NCBI GenBank assembly: GCA_005787025.1
Contig: SYCH01000023.1
Span: 1 to 6,011 of the forward strand
Reading direction: 5' to 3'
DNA length: 6,011 bases
Origin: Actinomycetota bacterium
GTDB lineage: Bacteria; Actinomycetota; Acidimicrobiia; Acidimicrobiales; Ilumatobacteraceae
A model generated the notes under the pieces. That model ran no database searches, had not been told where the DNA came from, and worked only from the letters and a program-made list of their open reading frames with translations. Both the position numbers and the translations under genes were made by a program. This document shows, one piece after another, positions 1-5,500 of this stretch; within the stretch, counting starts at the first letter, position 1; every line of letters begins with the position of its first letter.

Positions 1-847
1 CGCTCAGCGGATCGCCGGCGTTGGTGGTCGAATCACCGATGCACAGGATCGGTCGAACATCCGCGCTCGGGACGACGTCGATCAACGAAGCGGCGATGCG
101 CATGGAGACCTCGAACGTCTGATTCCGATGCCGTTCGCGGTGATCGTCGACGATGATCTGGAGCACCACGCTGCTGTCGGGCTCGTACTCGTTCACGAGG
201 AGCGAGTCACGCTTGGCGCTGGCCTTCCAATTCACGCGACGGACGTCATCGCCGCGTTGGTACGAACGAATCCCCCGAAAGTCGTGTTCGGTCGGTGCCA
301 GGCTTCGAGCGCGCCGCAACTCCTCGATCAGCAGACCCTCGGTCGAACGAAGCGAGGGAGCGATGGTCGGAACCCGCCGGGGATGCACCAGGACCCGGTG
401 TCGCAGATCCACCAACAACATCCGGCGCGCCAGGGCCAACGGGTCCTCGAGGGCGAACCGGGTCGGCCCGATGACCAACGAACCTCGTTCGCGGGCCTCG
501 ATGTCGATGGAGAGTCGGCGGCGCTCACCGTGGCGTGATGCGGGGATCGGAGTGCGAGCCACGACTCGTCCGTCCACGAACTGGCTGAGGTGAAAGGCCG
601 GTGAGCGGCGACGAGAGACCACATCGAGTTCGATGTGGAGTCGCTCACCCTCGCGAGGGTGGAGCGGAGTGGTCGAACAGCGCAACTCCGGCAGTGCCGC
701 GGGCCGCCGCACGATCGCCACGGTCAGGATCGGCGCCACGATCATGCCGGCACCGAGAACGAACAATTCGGACAAACCGAACAGTCGCGCCGAGAGCAAC
801 GTCAGTGACCCGAGGAGCAGCGACGTCTGGGCCGCGCGGGTCGGCAT
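1..847 (-). CDS. DUF58 family protein, C-terminus cut by left edge
   Basis: The reading frame is open for 282 codons from ATG at 847 to the left edge, so the C-terminal part is missing. Residues about 8-20 and 27-46 are hydrophobic and probably form two membrane helices. An all-beta-looking stretch follows, ending in a GPTRFALEDPLALARR segment (128-142). The DUF58 hallmark is at 198-212, RGDDVRRVNWKASAK, preceded by an FRGIRSYQ segment. After it comes a strand ending in DD (about 228-235), which resembles the start of the von Willebrand A-like fold seen in this family. The start lies two bases after the MoxR stop (TGA-AC-ATG), so the two are almost certainly co-transcribed and perhaps translationally coupled. 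DUF58 proteins usually travel with MoxR ATPases and are thought to act at the membrane; the biochemical role is poorly defined. Family assignment is strong, function is not. Confidence 0.93.
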   Translation of the reverse strand, partial: MPTRAAQTSLLLGSLTLLSARLFGLSELFVLGAGMIVAPILTVAIVRRPAALPELRCSTTPLHPREGERLHIELDVVSRRRSPAFHLSQFVDGRVVARTPIPASRHGERRRLSIDIEARERGSLVIGPTRFALEDPLALARRMLLVDLRHRVLVHPRRVPTIAPSLRSTEGLLIEELRRARSLAPTEHDFRGIRSYQRGDDVRRVNWKASAKRDSLLVNEYEPDSSVVLQIIVDDHRERHRNQTFEVSMRIAASLIDVVPSADVRPILCIGDSTTNAGDPLS

Positions 848-849
848 GT

Positions 850-1800
850 TCAGCGTCCCGAAGGCGCCGTGACCGAGGCGAGAATCTCGCCGATTATGTC
901 GGGGGCCCCGAACCCGCGGGTCACCGCTTCGTGTCGAATCATCACGCGGTGCGCCAACACGGGCACCGCCAGTTCCTTCACGTCGTCGGGGGTGGCGTAA
1001 TCCCGGCCCCGAGCGGCGGCCAAGGCTCTCACGGCGCGGGCCAATTGAACCGATGCCCTCGGGGACAAGCCCAACGCGAGTCCGGGATGTCGACGACTCG
1101 CGTGCGCCAAATCGACGATGTACTCGCGCAGCGAATCCACCATGCGGACCTGCTCGGTGGCCTCGATCATCATCACGACTTGCTCGGCATCGACCACCGG
1201 CTCGAGTCGGACCTCCCTCACCGAGGTGTCGTCGAGGATTTCGAATTCGGACCGCCGATCGGGGTACCCGATGGAGACCCGCATGATGAAGCGGTCGAGT
1301 TGGCTCTCGGGGAGTTGGTACGTGCCCTCGTGTTCGATCGGGTTCTGGGTGGCGATCACGAAAAAGGGACGAGGGAGGCCGCGCGTGGTTCCGTCGGACG
1401 TGACCTGGCGCTCCTCCATGGCCTCGAGGAGTGCCGATTGGGTCTTGGGTGAAGCCCGATTGATCTCGTCGGCGAGAACGATGTTGGCGAAGATCGGTCC
1501 TGGTTGGAAGTCGAAACATTCGCGCTCACGACTCCACATGGATCCCCCTACCACGTCGGAGGGCAAGAGATCGGGAGTGAACTGGATGCGTTGCCAACTG
1601 CAGTTCACCGACGTCGCGAGCGCCTTGGCGAGGCTGGTCTTGCCCACCCCGGGGACGTCTTCGATCAGGAGATGTCCGTCGGCCAACAGAGCGACGACGG
1701 CGAGTTCGATCACCGATCGCTTCCCGCGCAAGACGGTGCCCACGTTGTCGACGATCGAGTCGAACATTCCGGCGAACGATCGGGAGGGAGTCGCGTTCAT
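850..1800 (-). CDS. MoxR-type AAA+ ATPase
   Basis: This is a 316-residue ATPase of the MoxR family, chaperone-like AAA+ proteins that help assemble or activate partner proteins, often von Willebrand A-domain proteins. Walker A is EDVPGVGKTS (47-56). Walker B is IVLADEINR (107-115), followed by the MoxR-typical ASPKTQSALLEAMEE. Sensor 1 is in FFVIATQNP (146-154), followed by EHEGTYQLPESQLDRF (156-171). A sensor 2 arginine is in GLSPRAS (244-250). The length is normal for the family and the motor looks complete. A GTG three codons upstream (1809) is in frame, but ATG at 1800 is preferred because a TAGCGT box ends seven bases before it, which would suit a leaderless message; no Shine-Dalgarno sequence precedes either codon. 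The DUF58 gene downstream is the probable partner. The substrate complex cannot be told from the window. Confidence 0.96.
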   Translation of the reverse strand: MNATPSRSFAGMFDSIVDNVGTVLRGKRSVIELAVVALLADGHLLIEDVPGVGKTSLAKALATSVNCSWQRIQFTPDLLPSDVVGGSMWSRERECFDFQPGPIFANIVLADEINRASPKTQSALLEAMEERQVTSDGTTRGLPRPFFVIATQNPIEHEGTYQLPESQLDRFIMRVSIGYPDRRSEFEILDDTSVREVRLEPVVDAEQVVMMIEATEQVRMVDSLREYIVDLAHASRRHPGLALGLSPRASVQLARAVRALAAARGRDYATPDDVKELAVPVLAHRVMIRHEAVTRGFGAPDIIGEILASVTAPSGR

Positions 1801-1807
1801 CTGCGAC

Positions 1808-1813
1808 ACGCTA
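1808..1813 (-). promoter_or_regulatory. Putative -10 box (TAGCGT) for MoxR gene
   Basis: On the minus strand the hexamer TAGCGT fits the TAnnnT pattern and is followed by seven bases and then ATG at 1800. That spacing would put the transcription start at or within a base or two of the start codon, giving a leaderless mRNA, which is common in actinobacteria. No -35 element is evident. This is inferred from pattern and position only. Confidence 0.45.
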
Positions 1814-1854
1814 GACGCTCAGGTTGTATCGCCTCGGGCGGCCCGCTCCCCGAA

Positions 1855-1860
1855 TACCGT
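1855..1860 (+). promoter_or_regulatory. Putative -10 box (TACCGT) for ROK kinase gene
   Basis: TACCGT fits TAnnnT and is followed by exactly six bases and then ATG at 1867, the spacing expected for leaderless initiation. No Shine-Dalgarno sequence precedes the ATG, which agrees with this. It also helps choose 1867 over any codon further upstream in the same open frame. Confidence 0.45.
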
Positions 1861-1866
1861 GACCTC

Positions 1867-2727
1867 ATGCAGGAGAACGTCGGGGTGCTCGCCGTCGATG
1901 TCGGCGGCACGAAACTGGCTGCCGCGGTGGTGGCGCGTGACGGCACGATCGTGCGACGGGACCGTATCCCCACGCCCCAACGTGATCCGTGGAGTGCTCT
2001 GACGACGCTGATGCGTCGCGTTCAGGCGGCCACATCCGAGTTGGAGCTCGTCGCCTGCGGAGTGGCCTGCGGCGGGCCGATGAGCACGGGAGGTGAACTC
2101 GTGTCACCGTTGCACATCCCGGCGTGGCGGGAGTTCCCGTTGCGTCGGTCGATCGCCGACGCAACGAATCTTCCGACGTACGTCGACAACGATGCCAAGG
2201 CGTTGGCGTTGGCTGAGGGTTGGCTGGGGTCGGCGCGCGACCAGTCGGACTTCATGGCCGTGGTCGTCGGAACCGGGGTGGGTGCCGGATTGGTGTCCTC
2301 GGGCCGGCTTGTCGATGGTGAGTCGGGCAATGCGGGACACATCGGACACATCGTCGTCGGGGACGAAGGGCGCACCTGTCGATGCGGTGGACGCGATTGC
2401 CTCGAGGCTTTCATCTCGGGCACGGCGGTCGAACGGGAAACCGGTCGTTCGCCGGCCTACGCACCGGCGGGTTTGATCGAGCGCAACGGTCGTTTGTTCG
2501 GTCAAGCGGTGGCCTCCGTGGCGGCGGTGTGCGACATCCGGCGGGTCGTGGTGGGTGGAAGCGTGGCCCTCGGATGGTCTGCACCGTTCTTCGAGGCGGC
2601 GAACCGCGAGTTCGAAGCGCGTTCGCGCATCGGCTTCACCCGCGGACTGGACATCGTGCCACTCGGTCTCGGTGACCGGTCCGCGCTCATCGGCGCCGCG
2701 GCGGTGGCGTGGCGCGTTTTGGTCTAG
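1867..2727 (+). CDS. ROK-family sugar kinase (glucokinase-like)
   Basis: This 286-residue protein is probably a cytoplasmic ATP-dependent hexose kinase. The phosphate-binding motif is DVGGTK (11-16). The catalytic aspartate is expected to be D109 in VDNDAKA. A second nucleotide-binding loop is GTGVGAG (135-141). The ROK zinc motif comprises H161, C171, C173 and C178 in a GH-x9-CRCGGRDCLE arrangement. No N-terminal helix-turn-helix is present, so this is an enzyme-type ROK protein rather than a repressor. The frame is open upstream to 1504, but that part lies antisense to the ATPase gene, and homology begins at about residue 5 from ATG 1867. One oddity is that the residue before IGH is His158 where ROK sugar kinases usually have a sugar-binding Glu (AGExGH). 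At 286 residues it is slightly short for the family, apparently between the zinc motif and the C-terminal helix. Substrate is uncertain; glucose is a guess from the family. Confidence 0.93.
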   Translation: MQENVGVLAVDVGGTKLAAAVVARDGTIVRRDRIPTPQRDPWSALTTLMRRVQAATSELELVACGVACGGPMSTGGELVSPLHIPAWREFPLRRSIADATNLPTYVDNDAKALALAEGWLGSARDQSDFMAVVVGTGVGAGLVSSGRLVDGESGNAGHIGHIVVGDEGRTCRCGGRDCLEAFISGTAVERETGRSPAYAPAGLIERNGRLFGQAVASVAAVCDIRRVVVGGSVALGWSAPFFEAANREFEARSRIGFTRGLDIVPLGLGDRSALIGAAAVAWRVLV

Positions 2728-2730
2728 GTT
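2725..2730 (+). promoter_or_regulatory. Putative -10 box (TAGGTT) for acyl-CoA dehydrogenase gene
   Basis: TAGGTT begins at the TAG stop codon of the ROK gene and is followed by six bases and ATG at 2737, the same geometry as upstream of the ROK gene. It suggests that the dehydrogenase can be transcribed from its own leaderless start although only nine bases separate the genes. No -35 hexamer was recognised. Confidence 0.4.
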
Positions 2731-2736
2731 CGCATC

Positions 2737-3957
2737 ATGCGTCCCATGTACGAACCCGAGGTCGAAGAGTTCCGCAACAAGGTGAAGTCCTTCCTCGCGA
2801 AGAACCTCTCCGCCGATTGGCGTGGGATCGGACACCTGGCCGCCGACGAGACCCACGAGTGGGTGATGAGTTGGCGCGCGACGTTGCACCGCGAGGGCTA
2901 CCTCGCGCCCGGATGGCCGGTCGAGTACGGCGGTGGTGGAATGTCGGCTCTTGAGCAGGTGATCGTGGCCGAGGAGTTCGCCCGCGCCGGCGTCCCGACC
3001 GGAGGCCCGAACGACGGATTCGGGATCACCATGCTCGGCAACACGTTGTTGCAATGGGGCACGGAGGAGCAGAAGAAGTTCTACCTGCCGAGAATCCTCG
3101 CCAACGACGACATCTGGTGTCAGGGATACAGCGAACCCAACGCCGGCAGCGACCTCGGCAACCTCGGGTTGAAGGGTGTTCTCGACGGTGATCAGTGGGT
3201 GTTGAACGGTCAGAAGATCTGGACGTCGGCCGGCCATCTGGCCGACCACATCTTCACGTTGGTGCGCACCGACCCCGACGCTCCCAAGCACAAGGGAATT
3301 TCGTTTCTCTTGGTCGACATGCGTCAGCCTGGAATCGAGGTTCGACCGATCAAGATGATCAGTGGCGAAAGTGAGTTCAACGAGGTCTTTTACACCGACG
3401 CGGTCTGTCCCAAGGACAACGTGGTCGGCGGAGTGAACAACGGATGGGCAGTGGCCATGACGTTGCTCGGCTACGAGCGTGGAGAGGGGGCCGCCACGGT
3501 GCCGGTGCGCTTCCAAGCCGAACTCGATCGCTTGTTGCTGCTGGCCAAGGAGTGTGGCGTCGATCGAGATCCTCGGGTTCGTCAACGACTGGCGTGGGCG
3601 TATTCCAAGGTTCAGATCATGCGCTATCTCGGTTTGCGCACCCTCACCAAGTTCCTGGCCGGTCATCATCCCGGCCCGGACGGCGGCCTCTTCAAGCGGT
3701 ATTGGAGCGAGTATCACAAGGAGGTCACCGAGCTCTCGCTCGAGATTCTGGGTGCCGCGTCGATGGTGGTCGAAGGCCGAGCGCCCATGAATTCGTTCCA
3801 ACCCGACGACCGATCGGCTCCCAATTCGACCGCCAGTTGGGTCGGCTCGTTCCTCAACGCCCGAGCCGGGACCATCTACGCCGGCTCGTCGCAGATTCAG
3901 TCCAACATCATCGGCGAGATGGTGCTCGGACTGCCCAAGGAGCCTCGACCGTCATGA
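2737..3957 (+). CDS. Acyl-CoA dehydrogenase (FadE-like)
   Basis: This 406-residue FAD enzyme should catalyse alpha,beta-dehydrogenation of an acyl-CoA in the cytoplasm. The N-terminal helical domain (about 1-125) is followed by the beta-domain signature WCQGYSEPNAGSDLGNL (127-143), then LNGQKIWTSAGHLAD (156-170). The C-terminal helical domain ends with the FAD-site segment YAGSSQIQSNIIGEMVLGLP (381-400). The medium-chain-type catalytic Glu position before this GSS is an alanine (Y381-A382-G383), so the base is probably Glu247 in LLGYERG. That placement is known in isovaleryl-CoA-type dehydrogenases and some mycobacterial FadE proteins of sterol side-chain oxidation. The length is normal. The chosen ATG at 2737 is six bases after a promoter-like box; a second ATG lies three codons in. 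Substrate is unknown; an unusual or branched acyl-CoA is possible. No electron-transfer flavoprotein or partner subunit gene is in view. Confidence 0.95.
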   Translation: MRPMYEPEVEEFRNKVKSFLAKNLSADWRGIGHLAADETHEWVMSWRATLHREGYLAPGWPVEYGGGGMSALEQVIVAEEFARAGVPTGGPNDGFGITMLGNTLLQWGTEEQKKFYLPRILANDDIWCQGYSEPNAGSDLGNLGLKGVLDGDQWVLNGQKIWTSAGHLADHIFTLVRTDPDAPKHKGISFLLVDMRQPGIEVRPIKMISGESEFNEVFYTDAVCPKDNVVGGVNNGWAVAMTLLGYERGEGAATVPVRFQAELDRLLLLAKECGVDRDPRVRQRLAWAYSKVQIMRYLGLRTLTKFLAGHHPGPDGGLFKRYWSEYHKEVTELSLEILGAASMVVEGRAPMNSFQPDDRSAPNSTASWVGSFLNARAGTIYAGSSQIQSNIIGEMVLGLPKEPRPS

Positions 3958-3967
3958 GTCGGTCGGC

Positions 3968-4234
3968 ATGACCGTCCTGGCGCGAACAGCGGCGTACACA
4001 CGTGTGGTGGTCGCCGTCGTGCTTCGACCGTCGTACTGGCCGGTGTCGGTCACGGTGATCCGTCGTTTGGCGCCGCGCGGTTGGTGGCGTCGGCCGCCTT
4101 TCTTGCCCGTTCCAAGATCTTCGTACGCACGATTCCGAATGGAGACCCAGTACGGCGGTGAATCGCCGCTCCCGACGGTGCCCGATGTGCTGAAATATCT
4201 GCGATGGGTGCAGCGATGGGATGCGGGACGATGA
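3968..4234 (+). CDS. Uncharacterised small basic protein (88 aa)
   Basis: This short gene starts ten bases after the dehydrogenase stop and fills the gap to the HNH gene. I recall similar small proteins in actinobacterial genomes but cannot name a family. The N-terminal third is hydrophobic (VVVAVVLRPSYWPV, about 13-26) and could be a membrane-peripheral or single membrane-spanning helix. A Trp/Arg/Pro-rich middle follows (LAPRGWWRRPPFLPVP, 34-49), then SYARFRMETQYGG and a helical end containing VPDVLKYLRWVQRW. The pattern of conserved-looking Trp, Pro and Gly residues and the fit between two genes argue for a real protein rather than a chance frame. No catalytic motif or metal-binding cluster is visible. 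Its stop is in frame with the next gene. Function unknown. Confidence 0.75.
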   Translation: MTVLARTAAYTRVVVAVVLRPSYWPVSVTVIRRLAPRGWWRRPPFLPVPRSSYARFRMETQYGGESPLPTVPDVLKYLRWVQRWDAGR

Positions 4235-4264
4235 ATCGTCGGCGAAGGGTCCGGTGATCAGGTC

Positions 4265-4762
4265 ATGCGAAGCGCGCTCGTACTCAACGCGTCGTACGAG
4301 CCGCTGAGCGTCGTTCCGGCTCGCCGAGCCGCGTGTCTCGTGCTCGACGACAAAGCCGAGGTCGTCGAACACGACGGAACCCTCATTCGCTCCGAGAGTT
4401 TGGCGGTCCCGAATCCCCTCGTGATTCGGCTGCTTTACATGGTGAAGGTGCCGTATCACCGGCGAACGGCACTCTCACGCCGGGCCATCTTCGCCCGCGA
4501 CAACCATCGCTGCCAGTACTGCGGTGCCGAGGCCGACTCGATCGATCATGTGATGCCACGATCACGTGGAGGGCAACACTGCTGGGAGAACGTGGCGGCG
4601 GCCTGTCGCCGGTGCAACCTCTACAAACGCGACCGTACGCCCGATGAGGCGGGCATGAGGCTGACCCAATCTCCGCATGCGCCGCGTGAGTCGGCATGGG
4701 TCACCGTGGCCGTGACCCGTGTCCCCGAGGCGTGGAAGCCGTACCTGGCGCGGGCATCCTGA
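4265..4762 (+). CDS. HNH endonuclease-fold protein
   Basis: This 165-residue protein belongs to the widespread actinobacterial HNH family that opens with LVLNASYEPL (5-14). The N-terminal domain (1-75) includes RRAACLVLDDKAEVVE. The nuclease domain has a zinc pair CQYC (83-86), the motif IDHVMPRSRGG (93-103) with the probable catalytic His95, a middle WENV with Asn109, and the second zinc pair CRRCN (114-118) followed by YKRDR. All zinc and active-site positions expected of the fold appear intact. These proteins are usually annotated as HNH endonucleases, but housekeeping roles are not established. No methylase, phage or intein context is present, so it is unlikely to be a mobile-element nuclease here. 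Thirty bases separate it from the preceding gene, and its stop is five bases before the next ATG, so an operon is likely. Confidence 0.95.
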   Translation: MRSALVLNASYEPLSVVPARRAACLVLDDKAEVVEHDGTLIRSESLAVPNPLVIRLLYMVKVPYHRRTALSRRAIFARDNHRCQYCGAEADSIDHVMPRSRGGQHCWENVAAACRRCNLYKRDRTPDEAGMRLTQSPHAPRESAWVTVAVTRVPEAWKPYLARAS

Positions 4763-4767
4763 GCGGG

Positions 4768-5484
4768 ATGCTTCGAATCGAACGACCGGTTGCGGCGTCG
4801 GCCGCCGAATTCCATGATCGCGAGGTGCCCGACGGGGACGATGTGCTCGTGTGGTGGTTCGAATCGAGTTCGCCAGCACTGATTCTCGGCTCGACCCAAT
4901 CCGAGGATCTCTTGAATGTCGATCGTTGTCGTGAGCGGGGCGTGGATGTGGTCAAGCGACGCAGCGGTGGGGGGTTGGTGTTCGTGTCGTCGCGTCACAC
5001 GTTGTGGGTCGACGTGATCGTGCCCCGTAAACACCCGGCGTGGAAAGTCGACGTGGGTCGGGCCTCGGAATGGATCGGCGAGGTGTGGCTCGATGCACTG
5101 TCACCTTCCTCGGTCGACGTCGTCGACCGACCACTGTCCATCCACCGCGGAGCTCAGGAGGCCACGACGTGGTCGAAGCTGATCTGTTTCGCGGGGCGCG
5201 GGCCCGGTGAGATCTTCGATGATCGCGGACGGAAAGTGGTGGGTATCAGTCAGCGACGAACTCGGGCCTGGGCCCGGTTCCAGTGCGCACTGTCGCTTCG
5301 CTGGGAACCGTCGCTCTTCGTCGACTTGATCCCGGACGGACCGACGATCGCCGACGTCGAGCACGCCGGTTTCGACGTCGGGTCCGGTTTCGACGTCGAG
5401 CGCGTGCGCGATTCGTTCACCGAATCCTTGGCGAGCGCACTTTCGTCGGCAGAGTCATCGGTCCCCCTCGACGCGGACTGCTGA
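4768..5484 (+). CDS. Lipoate/octanoate protein ligase-fold protein (LplA/LipM-like)
   Basis: This 238-residue protein has the biotin/lipoate A/B ligase fold, whose members attach or transfer lipoyl, octanoyl or biotinyl groups to a lysine of a carrier domain. The motif RRSGGG (64-69) corresponds to the RR(S/T)GGG adenylate/acyl-binding loop. A later segment CFAGRGPGE (140-148) leads to GRKVVGISQRRTR (154-166), where Lys156 matches the conserved acyl-binding lysine. The separate C-terminal domain of bacterial LplA is absent. Cys140 resembles the Cys-Phe pair found in LipM-like octanoyltransferases, so transfer rather than ATP-dependent ligation is possible. ATG at 4768 is chosen because homology starts there; an in-frame ATG at 4696 would overlap the HNH gene and add unrelated residues. 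The last 15 or so residues are Ser-rich and non-conserved in look. The carrier protein is not in the window. Confidence 0.88.
   Translation: MLRIERPVAASAAEFHDREVPDGDDVLVWWFESSSPALILGSTQSEDLLNVDRCRERGVDVVKRRSGGGLVFVSSRHTLWVDVIVPRKHPAWKVDVGRASEWIGEVWLDALSPSSVDVVDRPLSIHRGAQEATTWSKLICFAGRGPGEIFDDRGRKVVGISQRRTRAWARFQCALSLRWEPSLFVDLIPDGPTIADVEHAGFDVGSGFDVERVRDSFTESLASALSSAESSVPLDADC
5366..5398 (+). repeat. In-frame direct repeat inside ligase-fold gene
   Basis: The 15-base word CCGGTTTCGACGTCG occurs at 5366-5380 and again at 5384-5398, a period of 18 bases or six codons. It encodes GFDV twice (residues 201-204 and 207-210). The exact match at the DNA level suggests a small tandem duplication in a loop near the C-terminus. 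Confidence 0.8.
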
Positions 5485-5494
5485 CTCGCGAGTC
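5483..5494. other. Perfect 12-base palindrome at convergent gene ends
   Basis: GACTCGCGAGTC is perfectly self-complementary and begins inside the last codon of the ligase-fold gene, within the 16-base space between two converging stop codons. The stem would be short and no T-run follows on either side, so a standard intrinsic terminator is not supported. It could be a weak bidirectional end signal, a protein site or chance. Confidence 0.35.
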
Positions 5495-5500
5495 GGCTGT

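Larger units (their letters stand above)
1801..1866. promoter_or_regulatory. Divergent promoter region between moxR-like and ROK genes
   Basis: This 66-base gap between two divergent starts must hold both promoters. A TAnnnT box is visible for each direction, about 41 bases apart, and no convincing -35 hexamer was found for either. No strong inverted repeat that would suggest an operator was seen. Confidence 0.6.

Noticed and set aside
601..1452. A 283-codon plus-strand frame
   Set aside because: It is antisense to the DUF58 and MoxR genes, both supported by family motifs, and its product resembles no protein family.
1504..1866. Upstream extension of the ROK kinase to an earlier start
   Set aside because: The added residues are antisense to MoxR and show no kinase homology; the ROK motif begins just after ATG 1867, which also has a promoter-like box in front.
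1118..2002. A 294-codon plus-strand frame spanning the divergent gap
   Set aside because: It is antisense to the ATPase gene and then overlaps the ROK gene out of frame; the composition is typical of a shadow frame.
2104..3801. A 565-codon open frame on the minus strand across the ROK and dehydrogenase genes
   Set aside because: It lies antisense to two genes with clear motifs, its translation is rich in His, Arg and Asp without domain pattern, and long antisense frames are common in GC-rich coding DNA.
3908..4459. A 183-codon minus-strand frame over the small-protein region
   Set aside because: It overlaps three plus-strand genes antisense and its product is His/Arg-rich without motifs; the plus-strand 88-residue frame fits the gene order better.
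4696..4767. Earlier start for the ligase-fold gene
   Set aside because: It would overlap the end of the HNH gene by 67 bases and add 24 residues with no resemblance to the fold; ATG 4768 gives a normal length.
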